Assembly (NCBI GenBank): GCA_001464665.1
Contig: LNDP01000024.1
Location: forward strand, 496,001-560,000
Reading direction: 5' to 3'
Length of the DNA: 64,000 nucleotides
Source of the DNA: Acidobacteria bacterium Ga0074141
Lineage (GTDB): Bacteria; Acidobacteriota; Blastocatellia; Pyrinomonadales; Pyrinomonadaceae
Part shown: piece by piece, positions 7,597 through 15,956 of the stretch
Numbering within the stretch: the first letter of the stretch is position 1
Layout of the letters: every line of letters starts with the position of its first letter
Translations under genes and position numbers: made by a program
The notes under the pieces: generated by a model
Databases searched by the model: none
Seen by the model: only the letters and a program-made list of their open reading frames with translations
Told to the model about the DNA's origin: nothing

Positions 7597-8766
7597 TCAC
7601 TCCAACCCCATAACCTTCCTCGGATTTTCCGGGTTTAGCTTTTCGAATTGCCGGAGCAGGTCTTTTGTTTCTTCTGAGATAACTCGCGGCATGGCGATCT
7701 TTACTTCTACGAACTGATCTCCGCGGAGGCTTGGGTTCCTGAGCGACGGGAAACCTCTTTCGCGGAGGCGGAACTTCTGGCCTGATTCTGTTCCCGGCGG
7801 TATTTTTAGCTGTGCCTTTCCCTCAACTGTCGGGACCTCGATCTTTGCACCAAGGGCTGCCTCACTGATCGTGATCGGGACGGTGACGTAAACATTATCT
7901 CCCTTGCGGGTAAGGAAAGGATTTTTGCCGACGTTGGTAACGATAAATAGATCGCCGGGCTCGGCCCCGAGCCTTCCGCCGTGGCCTTTTTTAGGTATTC
8001 TTACCCGCGAGCCGGTATCAACTCCGGCCGGGATGCGGATCTTTACCTGCTCGGTCTTCGGCGTCGTTCCCTTGCCGTTGCAAAGCGAGCAGGGCGTTCG
8101 GCGCCTTCCTGTTCCGGAGCAATCCGGGCAATCTTGGGCAAATTGAAGCCTTCCGCCGCTTTTCGTCACCTGCCCGGTGCCTTTGCAGGTTGTGCATTGG
8201 ACAAGCGGGCCGCCCGTGTCGCCTGCACCTTGGCATCGGGAGCATTGCTCGCTGCGGTTGACGGTGATATTTGTTGTCAGGCCGGAAAAAGATTCCTCAA
8301 AGCTGAGCGCGAGAGGTATCTCGATATCGCGGCCGCGTTTCGGCATCGCCCGCGGAGGTTCGGGCTGTGGCCGGGTGCCCTGTCCGCTCCCGCCAAAGAG
8401 ATCTGAAAAGATATCCCGGAAGCTCGAGCCGCCGCCCGCGGTAGATTCTTGCGAAAAATCAAATCCTGAAAAATCAAACCCCGGCGATGCCCCGCCGCCT
8501 CCGGTCGCGCCCGAGGCGAAGGGCGAATCGGCATCGAGATTTTCGTGATAGTAACCAAAGCGGTCGAAAACCTTCCGCTTTTTCTCATCCGAGAGAACGT
8601 CGTAGGCCTCCTGGACCTCTTTGAACTTTTCCTCGGCGACCTTATCGTTCGGATTTACGTCCGGATGAAACTTGCGCGCCAACCGGCGATAAGATTTCTT
8701 TATCTCATCCGCCTTGGCGTCCTTTTTCACCCCTAAGGTCTTGTAATAGTCTTTCTTCGTGGCCAT
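7597..8766 (-). CDS. dnaJ: Chaperone DnaJ
   Basis: 389 residues. The J domain spans about 1-70, with HPD at residues 34-36. A Gly/Phe-rich linker with [15 protein letters not shown] follows. Next is the zinc-binding region with four CxxCxGxG-type motifs ([32 protein letters not shown]), then two C-terminal substrate-binding domains. It stimulates DnaK ATPase and delivers unfolded proteins. It follows dnaK on the same strand after 94 bp. That gap contains a strong inverted repeat, and no grpE gene lies between them. Confidence 0.97.
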   Translation of the reverse strand: MATKKDYYKTLGVKKDAKADEIKKSYRRLARKFHPDVNPNDKVAEEKFKEVQEAYDVLSDEKKRKVFDRFGYYHENLDADSPFASGATGGGGASPGFDFSGFDFSQESTAGGGSSFRDIFSDLFGGSGQGTRPQPEPPRAMPKRGRDIEIPLALSFEESFSGLTTNITVNRSEQCSRCQGAGDTGGPLVQCTTCKGTGQVTKSGGRLQFAQDCPDCSGTGRRRTPCSLCNGKGTTPKTEQVKIRIPAGVDTGSRVRIPKKGHGGRLGAEPGDLFIVTNVGKNPFLTRKGDNVYVTVPITISEAALGAKIEVPTVEGKAQLKIPPGTESGQKFRLRERGFPSLRNPSLRGDQFVEVKIAMPRVISEETKDLLRQFEKLNPENPRKVMGLE

Positions 8767-8789
8767 CGTAAGGTTCCGAACAAGTTTTG

Positions 8790-8841
8790 AGGGGCGGTGC
8801 GAGAGTTACATTCTAATTGCAAACAACTCGCCGCCGCCCCT
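8790..8841 (-). other. Hairpin in the dnaK-dnaJ intergenic region
   Basis: AGGGGCGG (8790-8797) pairs with CCGCCCCT (8834-8841), and inside it GCGAG (8799-8803) pairs with CTCGC (8827-8831). In the direction of transcription the stem is not followed by a T tract, so it resembles an mRNA processing or stability element more than a terminator. It could make dnaK more abundant than dnaJ. Confidence 0.6.
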
Positions 8842-8860
8842 CGCCTGGTGCCGAAGTCAA

Positions 8861-10801
8861 TTAGTCCTTCTTTTCCTCTTCAACATCGACATATTCTGCA
8901 TCAATAACATCGCCATCATCCGAAGAAGAGGCTGTGCCCGAGTCGCCCTCAGCTCCGGCCGAAGCTGAAGATGCCTGTTCCGCATTTTCATCCGGCTGAG
9001 CGGCAGCCTGGCTGTAGAGAACCTCCGCGATCTTGTGCGAGGCCGTCTGCAGGCGTTCGAAAGCACCGTTCATCGCGTCTGCATCATCGCCGCCGAGTGC
9101 GGTCTTTGAATCAGAGATGGCGGTTTCGATCTCAGCCGCTGCGGCCGCGTCAAGCTTATCTCTATTTTCAGAGAAGCTCTTCTCGACACTGTAAACGAGG
9201 CCATCGAGCCGGTTGCGAGCTTCGATCGAAGCTTTCTTCTTCTCGTCGTCGCCGGCGTGCGATTCGGCGTCCTTCATCATCTTGTCGATCTCGTCCTTTG
9301 AAAGGCCGCTCGAGGATGTGATGGTTATCTTCTGCTCGCGGCCGGTGCCGACATCCTTTGCAGAGACGTTGACGATGCCGTTGGCGTCGATATCAAAGGT
9401 CACCTCGACCTGCGGAACTCCGCGCGGTGCCGGCGGAATGCCGACAAGGTGAAACTTGCCGAGCGTTTTGTTGTCGCCGGCCATCGGGCGTTCACCCTGC
9501 AGAACGTGGACCTCAACCGATGTCTGGTTATCCGAAGCGGTCGAGAATATCTCAGACTTACGCGTCGGGATCGTCGTGTTCCGCTGGATCATTGTGGTCA
9601 TAACGCCGCCGAGCGTTTCGATGCCGAGAGTTAGCGGGGTAACGTCAAGAAGCAGGATATCCGTCTTCTCACCACCGAGAACACCGGCCTGGACGGCAGC
9701 ACCCAAAGCTACAACCTCATCCGGGTTAACTGATTTGTTCGGGTCCTTGCCAAAGAACTCTTTGACCATTTCCTGGACCTTCGGGATACGGGTCGATCCG
9801 CCGACGAGAACAATTTCATCGATCTCTTTTGCGGTGATCCCTGCATCCTTTATCGCCTGTTCGACGGGCGGCATAAGCCGTTTGAGGACGGGCTCGACGA
9901 GGTTCTCAAACTTTGACCGCGTGAGCTTCATCACAAGGTGCTTCGGCCCGGAGGCATCGGCGGTGATGAAGGGCAGGTTGATCTCCGTTTCCATCGTGGA
10001 CGAGAGCTCGACCTTTGCCTTTTCGGCAGATTCCTTGAGCCGCTGGAGCGCCATCTTGTCCGAGGTCAGGTCGATTCCCTGATCTTTCTTAAATTCATCG
10101 ATGATCCACTTGATCAGCACCTCATCGACGTCGTCGCCGCCGAGGTGGGTGTCTCCGTTGGTCGATTTGACCTCGACAACGCCTTCGCCGACCTCAAGGA
10201 CAGAGATATCGAACGTACCGCCGCCGAAGTCGAAGACCGCGATGGTCTCGTCCTTTTTCTTATCGAGCCCGTAGGCGAGAGCGGCGGCCGTCGGTTCATT
10301 GACGATGCGGAGAACCTCGAGGCCCGCGATCTTGCCGGCGTCTTTTGTTGCCTGCCGCTGAGCGTCGTTAAAATAGGCCGGGACAGTGATGACCGCCTTT
10401 TCGACCTTTGCGCCGAGGTAATCTTCGGCAGATTGCTTTAGCTTTTGGAGCACGATGGCGGCGATCTCCGGCGGGCTATATTGCTTGCCTTCGGCATCAA
10501 TACGGACGTCGCCGTTCGAGGCCCTTTCTACTTTATAAGGAACCTGTTTTATCTCGCCCTGGACCTCGTCAAACTTGCGGCCCATAAAGCGTTTGATGGA
10601 ATACAGCGTATTCTCAGGGTTTGTAACTGCCTGGCGCTTTGCAACCTGGCCAACGAGGCGATTGCCGTCCTTGGCAAAGGCCACGACCGATGGGGTCGTC
10701 CGGCCGCCTTCGGCATTGGTGATGACGATCGGTTCGCCGCCTTCCATAACGGCCACGACCGAGTTCGTCGTTCCTAAGTCGATTCCGATGATCTTGCTCA
10801 T
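8861..10801 (-). CDS. dnaK: Chaperone DnaK (Hsp70)
   Basis: 646 residues, full length. The ATPase domain begins [19 protein letters not shown] and carries [14 protein letters not shown] and [13 protein letters not shown]. The substrate-binding domain begins near [18 protein letters not shown] helical lid and an acidic tail follow ([16 protein letters not shown]). It is an ATP-dependent folding chaperone and, in HspR systems, the co-repressor of its own operon. The start has a GGAGAA ribosome-binding site, and a strong promoter overlapped by a HAIR-like operator lies about 75-100 bp upstream. Order on the minus strand: dnaK, dnaJ, S23 gene, hspR. Confidence 0.98.
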   Translation of the reverse strand: MSKIIGIDLGTTNSVVAVMEGGEPIVITNAEGGRTTPSVVAFAKDGNRLVGQVAKRQAVTNPENTLYSIKRFMGRKFDEVQGEIKQVPYKVERASNGDVRIDAEGKQYSPPEIAAIVLQKLKQSAEDYLGAKVEKAVITVPAYFNDAQRQATKDAGKIAGLEVLRIVNEPTAAALAYGLDKKKDETIAVFDFGGGTFDISVLEVGEGVVEVKSTNGDTHLGGDDVDEVLIKWIIDEFKKDQGIDLTSDKMALQRLKESAEKAKVELSSTMETEINLPFITADASGPKHLVMKLTRSKFENLVEPVLKRLMPPVEQAIKDAGITAKEIDEIVLVGGSTRIPKVQEMVKEFFGKDPNKSVNPDEVVALGAAVQAGVLGGEKTDILLLDVTPLTLGIETLGGVMTTMIQRNTTIPTRKSEIFSTASDNQTSVEVHVLQGERPMAGDNKTLGKFHLVGIPPAPRGVPQVEVTFDIDANGIVNVSAKDVGTGREQKITITSSSGLSKDEIDKMMKDAESHAGDDEKKKASIEARNRLDGLVYSVEKSFSENRDKLDAAAAAEIETAISDSKTALGGDDADAMNGAFERLQTASHKIAEVLYSQAAAQPDENAEQASSASAGAEGDSGTASSSDDGDVIDAEYVDVEEEKKD

Positions 10802-10865
10802 TTATCTTTCTCCGCTTAAATAATTTCAACACGCCCAATAAATACCGCTATAAATATCGCTTGAG

Positions 10866-10904
10866 CCTTTATAGAATATAAAGGTTGAGTGTGTTGCTGT
10901 CAAG
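10866..10904 (-). promoter_or_regulatory. dnaK promoter with HAIR-like HspR operator
   Basis: On the minus strand the -35 TTGACA (10898-10903) and the -10 TATATT (10875-10880) are 17 bp apart, a near-consensus sigma-70 promoter. The minus-strand sequence CTTGACA-N7-ACTCAAC (10884-10904) matches the HspR operator HAIR, CTTGAGT-N7-ACTCAAG, in 5 of 7 and 6 of 7 positions with the exact 7-bp spacer. It overlaps the -35. A further perfect inverted repeat, CCTTTAT-N5-ATAAAGG (10866-10884), covers the -10. Confidence 0.85.
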
Positions 10905-10935
10905 TTTATTTTAGGGCTAAGTTGGGGCAAAGAAA

Positions 10936-10962
10936 AAGCCCTGCCGCGGTCGGGCAGGGCTT
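10936..10962 (-). terminator. Rho-independent terminator of the papain-like protease gene
   Basis: A perfect 10-bp stem, AAGCCCTGCC (10936-10945) and GGCAGGGCTT (10953-10962), has a 7-nt loop. On the minus strand it is followed by TTTCTTTG. It separates the gene at 10984 from the dnaK promoter. Confidence 0.9.
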
Positions 10963-10983
10963 AAGTCTCATTCTGTCGCTCAA

Positions 10984-11415
10984 TTACGGAAGGTACATCA
11001 TCGGAATGGCTACATTCTTATCGATCCTGGCGTTGAACCAGGACATATCGCGGACGACCGGCGCACCAAATGCCGGATCGTTAACATAAAGGGTCCCGTC
11101 TTCATCAACACCGCTAACCACGATGATATGATTTACGCCGTTCCATTGCCCGGCTGCCCAGATCGGCCCGACCGAGCGGAGGTTGTTATCAATAAAAAGC
11201 CAACTGAACGTCTGGTTGACCTGAGGAAGGGTCTCAAGCCCCATGTCGCGGGCCAGATCAATGAACTCACTGGCCTGGATACCCTGATCATCGTCATATT
11301 CCTGCGGAAGCGGATGTATGCAGGCGGCTCTTTTGTAACCGAAAAGCATTCGTGCCGAAGCGTGCCAGCAGCTGTTTTGCCGCTCCTGCATAATGTGCAT
11401 AACATCTAATCTCAT
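10984..11415 (-). CDS. Papain-like cysteine protease (AvrRpt2/C39-like), stand-alone
   Basis: 143 residues. MQERQNSCWHASARMLFGY holds the oxyanion Gln10 and the candidate nucleophile Cys16 followed by Trp. His96 in GVNHIIVVSG and Asn112/Asp113 in LYVNDP complete a papain-like triad. The length fits the bare protease fold (AvrRpt2/peptidase C39-like), with no signal peptide, propeptide or transporter domain. The ATG has an AGGAG ribosome-binding site and the gene ends in its own terminator, so it is monocistronic. The substrate is unknown. Bacteriocin-leader processing, effector-like cleavage and intracellular proteolysis all remain possible, and no bacteriocin precursor is visible nearby. Confidence 0.75.
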   Translation of the reverse strand: MRLDVMHIMQERQNSCWHASARMLFGYKRAACIHPLPQEYDDDQGIQASEFIDLARDMGLETLPQVNQTFSWLFIDNNLRSVGPIWAAGQWNGVNHIIVVSGVDEDGTLYVNDPAFGAPVVRDMSWFNARIDKNVAIPMMYLP

Positions 11416-11574
11416 ATGAATCTCCTGTGTGAATCCGAATTATCGAGAAGCCGAACGAATGCATCAAAACGACTTTCAGGCAAGACGCTCGCGGCGCGCT
11501 GTATTTGCGAAAGGTGAACCCGAAGCACGAATGACGGGTCGTGGATGTCTGATCGTTCGCCGAGTGAGGGCGGA

Positions 11575-11901
11575 TCAGATGATCGGGTCGTCGGGGTCGG
11601 GGACGGTCATGAAGTAGCGGGCGGCGTAGTATTCGAGCGAGCCGTAGACAGCGAGCGTAAGGACGGTCAGCGTGGACGAAAGTTCGGTTGGCTCGAGGTG
11701 GACGTAAAGCGTTGTGCACAGAAGGATGGTGAAGACGTGGACAAGGATGCGAAAGAGCTTTTCGTATGCCGAATCGGCCAGCCACCGTGCGACGTTGCGG
11801 CCTCGGCAAAGGCCATAGAAATTCACCGGGATCATAATGGCCGCCCAAAACACATTCACCGCGATCAGGATGAGCGATACATAATATAAGGTATCCTGCA
11901 T
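11575..11901 (-). CDS. Small integral membrane protein
   Basis: 108 residues with three hydrophobic segments (near residues 5-28, 48-68 and 75-95) and a short acidic C-terminal tail (PDPDDPII). A GGGAG ribosome-binding site precedes the ATG. No known family is recognised. The 158-bp gap before the protease gene at 10984 holds nothing that I can identify, and the gene may be transcribed alone or together with the protease gene. Confidence 0.6.
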   Translation of the reverse strand: MQDTLYYVSLILIAVNVFWAAIMIPVNFYGLCRGRNVARWLADSAYEKLFRILVHVFTILLCTTLYVHLEPTELSSTLTVLTLAVYGSLEYYAARYFMTVPDPDDPII

Positions 11902-12232
11902 ATGAGCTCCCTTTCGAGAGCATTATAGCTCAGTTTGCTGCAAGCGGTGGCGGCGGAGCCGCGAGGCAGTCGTCAGAAGTCAGTTGTCGGTTGTCGGTTG
12001 TCAGATTCCGGATTCCGCATTGGATGAAACGCCCCTACTAACGTGCGGGCTCCTGCATTGATTGCCAGCTAACGCTGGGACTCCATACTTTGCAACTCTA
12101 GAGCTTTAACGTTGGCCGGCTAAAGCCGGGACTCAGAACGACGAGCCAAAGCTGGAACTCCAAACTCCGCAACTCTGAAACTCTGCAACTCTGTAACTTC
12201 GAAACTTCGAAACTTCGCAACTTTCGAAACTT
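11902..12232. repeat. Composite intergenic repeat region
   Basis: There is no gene here. From left to right: five heptamers GTCRGTT at 11972-12006; three or four hairpin-like units related to GCTAACGCTGGGACTC, with stems CCAGC/GCTGG at 12065-12078 and CCGGC/GCCGG at 12116-12129 and a weaker copy near 12142-12155; and an 8-bp AACTCYGN array at about 12167-12230, running up to the stop of the next gene. The array has the same unit and orientation as the one at 7451-7596. Confidence 0.85.
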
Positions 12233-12679
12233 TTACTTCCCGTAGACGGCTTCTAGGAGGTGTTGGCGGCGGGGGAAGTGCATGAAGATGCCGATTATGC
12301 CGATGATGAACCAGAAAAAGAAGTACTGGTAGCCGAAGGCGATGGCGAGGACGAAGCCCATCAGCGAGATGGATTCGCAGACGGCGCAGGCGACGATGAG
12401 GCCGGTCATTACGTAGCTCATCTTGCGTTCGGCGATGGCATGTTCCTGTGCCCGTTTGCGCAAGAAGAATGAGACGGCGATGTTCAGGAAGGCGAGTATT
12501 CCGAACATCAAAACGAGCAGAGGGTTTTCGCCGAGCATCGGCTGGATGGGCGGGCTCAGGATGCCGGGGCGGATGACGAAGACGACCCCGAAAAACATCA
12601 CCTGAGACATAAGGAGAACAAGCCAGAGGATCATCATCGTCCGGAAGCGGGCGTCAACTTCGGTTGTATCGTGCTGCAT
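12233..12679 (-). CDS. Four-TM membrane protein downstream of an ABC exporter
   Basis: 148 residues from the ATG at 12679, which is 4 bp after the ABC transporter stop. A longer in-frame start at 12739 would overlap that gene and adds an unlikely Arg-rich tail. Four hydrophobic segments are visible, for example MILWLVLLMSQVMFFGVVFV and LIVACAVCESISLMGFVLAI. The last two, with their small-residue Ala/Cys/Glu pattern, recall the F0 subunit c fold, though the protein is too long and the context is wrong for ATP synthase. It is probably co-expressed with the exporter; the role is unknown. Confidence 0.7.
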   Translation of the reverse strand: MQHDTTEVDARFRTMMILWLVLLMSQVMFFGVVFVIRPGILSPPIQPMLGENPLLVLMFGILAFLNIAVSFFLRKRAQEHAIAERKMSYVMTGLIVACAVCESISLMGFVLAIAFGYQYFFFWFIIGIIGIFMHFPRRQHLLEAVYGK

Positions 12680-12683
12680 AGCT

Positions 12684-14429
12684 TTAATCGGTGGCGGCGA
12701 TCTCCTCTTGCAGGAGCTGCCGCTGATAAAGGTCGGCATACTCGCCGCCGAGAGCGATGAGCTCTTCGTGGGTGCCGCGTTCGATTATACGCCCGCGGTC
12801 AAGCACACAGATAATGTCCGCGTCGCGGATGGTCGAGATGCGGTGCGAGGCAATGAGGGTCGTCCGGCCGGAGCGGACCTCGCGGAGATTGCGGAGGATC
12901 GCCTCTTCGGTCTGCGTGTCAACGGCGGAGAGCGAATCGTCGAGTATTAAAATGCGCGGGTCGCGGTAAACGGCACGGGCGATGGCGGTCCGCTGTTTCT
13001 GGCCGCCGGAGAGCGTTATGCCGCGTTCGCCGACGAGCTGTTGGTATTTATCAGGAAAGCCGCGGACATCCTCGGCGAGCCCGGCGATCTCGGCCGCTTT
13101 TTCAACCGAGATCTTGCTCTCCGCGTCCAGCTCGGAGCCGAAGGCGATGTTGGCGGCGAGCGTATCGGAGAAGAGAAACGTCTCTTGCGGGACAAAGCCG
13201 ATCGCCCGGCGGAGCTGCTCGATGGGGAAACTTCGTGCCGGCCGGCCATCGATAAAGAGCGTGCCCTCGGGTGCATCCAAGAGCCGCGGGATGAAATTGA
13301 GCAGCGTCGATTTGCCGCTGCCCGTTCGTCCGACGAAGGCCGCCGTTTGGCCGGGCTCGATCTTAAGGCTGATATCGGAGACAACGGGCCGGCCGTCATA
13401 GCCGAAGGTCAGGTTGCGAAATTCGATACCGCCGCGGATCGCGGGCTGCTCTCGGGCTTCGGGCGAATCTTTTATCGTCGGCTCCGTTTCAAGCACGGCG
13501 TTGAAGCGCTTGAGGCTGGCGGTGCCGCGTTGGTAAAGATTGACGACGTAGCCGAGAGCGATGAGGTACCAGATCATCCGCTGCAGATAGAGGATAAAGG
13601 CGGTGAAATCGCCGGCCGTTATCTCGCCCTCGACCGCCATCGGGACGCCGACCGCGACGATGATGACGAACCCAAGCCCGATGAAAAAGAAGAGCAGCGG
13701 CCGCATCGCCGCCGAGAACTTCACGAGCTGAAGATTGCGGGTGGCGTATTCCTCATTGAGCCGTTCGAAGGCAGCGATCTCAGTATCCTCGCGGGCATAT
13801 GCTCGGACGACGCGGACGCCGGAGATGTTCTCTTGGGCCCGGGCGGTGATATCGGAAAAGAACTCCTGGATCTTCTCAAAGCGGACGTGGATCTGTTGGC
13901 CGAGATACTTGACCGTAAGCGAAACGAACGGTAGCGGTATGAGCATCAGGAGCGTCAGCTTGACGGAGATGTTCATCAAGATCGGGAGCGTAATGGCGAG
14001 TGCGAAGACGGCCTGAAACGTGTAAAGGATCATCGGCCCGACGATCTGGCGGACGGCCGCGAGGTCGTTGGTCGCCCGGGCCATCAGGTCGCCGACGCGG
14101 GTCTTCTGAAAGAATTCGAGCGGCTGATGGACGACCGCGGCGTAGAAATCGCTCCGCATGTCGAACTCGATGTGGCGCGAGGTATTGATCAAAAGCCGCC
14201 GCTGCCAAAAGAGAAAAATACCGCTGATGCCATTGGCACCGAGGATGATAAGCGGATAGTAGAAAGCCTTTTCCCAGGTGACGCCCGAGCCTAGATCATC
14301 GACCGCCATCCCGACCAGCGAGGGCACCATCAGCCCAAAGCTCATCGAGCAGAGGATGAAAAAGATGCCTGCGACGATCGGCCATCGGTATGGGCCGAAG
14401 TAGCGGGCGAATTTGCGTATCTCTTCCAT
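12684..14429 (-). CDS. ABC exporter, fused permease and ATPase (MsbA/MdlB type)
   Basis: 581 residues. The N-terminal six-helix permease spans about 15-310, and the nucleotide-binding domain about 335-575. Walker A is GRTGSGKST, the Q-loop region FVPQETFLF, the signature LSGGQKQR, Walker [13 protein letters not shown] and the H-loop IASHRIS. It acts as a dimer in the inner membrane. Lipid, drug or peptide export are all possible, and the sequence does not settle the substrate. It starts 9 bp after a lipoprotein gene and is followed after 4 bp by a small membrane-protein gene, so the three form one unit. Confidence 0.93.
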   Translation of the reverse strand: MEEIRKFARYFGPYRWPIVAGIFFILCSMSFGLMVPSLVGMAVDDLGSGVTWEKAFYYPLIILGANGISGIFLFWQRRLLINTSRHIEFDMRSDFYAAVVHQPLEFFQKTRVGDLMARATNDLAAVRQIVGPMILYTFQAVFALAITLPILMNISVKLTLLMLIPLPFVSLTVKYLGQQIHVRFEKIQEFFSDITARAQENISGVRVVRAYAREDTEIAAFERLNEEYATRNLQLVKFSAAMRPLLFFFIGLGFVIIVAVGVPMAVEGEITAGDFTAFILYLQRMIWYLIALGYVVNLYQRGTASLKRFNAVLETEPTIKDSPEAREQPAIRGGIEFRNLTFGYDGRPVVSDISLKIEPGQTAAFVGRTGSGKSTLLNFIPRLLDAPEGTLFIDGRPARSFPIEQLRRAIGFVPQETFLFSDTLAANIAFGSELDAESKISVEKAAEIAGLAEDVRGFPDKYQQLVGERGITLSGGQKQRTAIARAVYRDPRILILDDSLSAVDTQTEEAILRNLREVRSGRTTLIASHRISTIRDADIICVLDRGRIIERGTHEELIALGGEYADLYQRQLLQEEIAATD

Positions 14430-14438
14430 TGCGGGCGG

Positions 14439-15149
14439 CTACGGCTGCGGATTTGCCTCGCGGGTCATCGCCATCTGCATTTGCCTGTAAAGCTCTTGCT
14501 CGGCGACCTGTTTGAGGTCGGGCGGAAGGGCAAAGAGCGAGGGCTCGACCTGGAGCGTCACCTCACGAAGCTCGGTCTTCATCTGCAGCGTGCGTTCGCC
14601 GTCGGCGACGTTGTAGAACTCTTGCCGGACGGGCATTTTGAGCGCGGGGTCGTAGAAGACGATGACCTCGGAAGCGTCGCCGCGGTCGATGCGAACGGAG
14701 TATTTATCGAGCTCGCCTTCTTTGCCGAGGCTCTCGAATTCGGCAAAGCTCCGCTGAGAGAACAGCCAACTCGTGATCTCAGACATCCCGAGCTGCTGGC
14801 CTGCCCCACCCGATTCCCTTTCGGCATAAATGCCAAGTGCGGGGAAAATGATTACCTCACGTTCGCCGGATATGACGGTCAACTGGAGCGGCGTGTTGAG
14901 GCGGTGATCGGTCCGGCGGAGTTCGCCGCTGCGGGCGATGAATGAGGAACGCTCAACGTCGCCCGACGTCATAACTATCTTTGCTTGATATGTCGGCGGT
15001 TCGGCTATTTCAAAGGGAAATTCGCCCGACGTTTGCGCTCCGGTAGAGGCCGAATTGGTGTTGCCGCCGCTCGGGCCGGAGCAGGCACTGAGGAGCGAAA
15101 AACAAAGTATAAATATAGGTAAGGCTTTCGCCGCGGTTGACAAATTCAT
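14439..15149 (-). CDS. Lipoprotein, LolA-like beta fold suspected
   Basis: 236 residues. The signal peptide ends in a lipobox LLSAC with Cys23, followed by a Ser/Gly/Asn-rich linker. The mature part repeats beta-strand-like patterns (YQAKIVMTSGDVERSSFIAR, then LTVISGEREVIIFPALGIYAE). Their spacing resembles LolA/LppX or DUF4412-type lipid-binding half-barrels, but this is a shape argument only. It is the first gene of the ABC exporter operon, divergent from the SGNH hydrolase gene 48 bp away. A role as periplasmic partner of the exporter is plausible. Confidence 0.7.
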   Translation of the reverse strand: MNLSTAAKALPIFILCFSLLSACSGPSGGNTNSASTGAQTSGEFPFEIAEPPTYQAKIVMTSGDVERSSFIARSGELRRTDHRLNTPLQLTVISGEREVIIFPALGIYAERESGGAGQQLGMSEITSWLFSQRSFAEFESLGKEGELDKYSVRIDRGDASEVIVFYDPALKMPVRQEFYNVADGERTLQMKTELREVTLQVEPSLFALPPDLKQVAEQELYRQMQMAMTREANPQP

Positions 15150-15197
15150 GTGACTCGCGAAATTTTATCATATCGGCCGCGAGTGCCGCTTTAGGTA

Positions 15198-15956
15198 ATG
15201 AGCCTTAACCGTTGGCAAATGAAATATCTCACGGCGGCATTGCTGCTGGCTCCCGTTTCGCCTGCGCTTTATGCCCAGGGGCTTTATGCGCGGTGGCGGA
15301 TCGGCGTTTTGCCACCGGCGGGCGGGTCGAATACCGGCGTTGTGAATGAGAGCGAAGGCGATGCCGAGCCGGTGAGCCTTTTGGTGATCGGTGAATCGAC
15401 TGTCGCGGGGCTCGGGGCACGTGATCACGACCGTGCACTAAGCGGGCAATTCGCACGGCACCTGAGCCGCCATGTCGGGCGGCCGGTTGCGTGGCACGTG
15501 ATCGGTAAGAGCGGCGTTACAACGCGGCGGACGATCGACGAACTCCTGCCGCAGGTGCCCGAGCGGGCGTTCGATTATGCACTCGTTGGGCTTGGCGGAA
15601 ATGACGTGCTCAAGCTCTCGAGCCCTCGAAGATTTCGCAGCGACATGACCGAATTTCTCGGCCTGCTCCATGAACGGACGAGCACGCCAGTGACCTTTCT
15701 TTCCAATTGCCCGATGATCAAGATGTCCACCTCGATACCGCAGCCGATCAAGGGCATTCTCTGGGAACTCTCAAAAACACACGACGCAAACGTCCGCCAG
15801 CTAACCGCCGAGATGGAACGCGTTTTCTATTACCCGCAGCCGCGAGAAATGAAGCTCGAAGGCTTTTTTGCCGATGGCGTTCACCCCTCGGAAAAAGGCT
15901 ACGCCGACTGGGCCGAGGCGATGATGGAATACTTCGCCGCAAACCACGAATGGTAG
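15198..15956 (+). CDS. SGNH/GDSL-type hydrolase
   Basis: 252 residues. After an N-terminal hydrophobic segment (YLTAALLLAPVSPALYA, residues 10-26), block I is GESTVAG with the nucleophile Ser67; the usual Asp of GDS is replaced by Glu. Block III is GLGGND and block V is DGVHPS, carrying the catalytic Asp and His. These enzymes are esterases, lipases or acetylhydrolases; the substrate is not known. The stop overlaps the start of the nuclease-like gene at 15950 by 7 bp. Confidence 0.85.
   Translation: MSLNRWQMKYLTAALLLAPVSPALYAQGLYARWRIGVLPPAGGSNTGVVNESEGDAEPVSLLVIGESTVAGLGARDHDRALSGQFARHLSRHVGRPVAWHVIGKSGVTTRRTIDELLPQVPERAFDYALVGLGGNDVLKLSSPRRFRSDMTEFLGLLHERTSTPVTFLSNCPMIKMSTSIPQPIKGILWELSKTHDANVRQLTAEMERVFYYPQPREMKLEGFFADGVHPSEKGYADWAEAMMEYFAANHEW

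Noticed and set aside
13041-13934. Plus-strand open frame (297 codons) opposite the ABC exporter
   Set aside because: Antisense to conserved ATPase motifs; Asp/Arg-rich shadow translation.
15707-15949. 5' extension of the nuclease-like frame
   Set aside because: Overlaps the SGNH hydrolase gene in another frame over more than 240 bp; the ATG at 15950 fits the coupled start.
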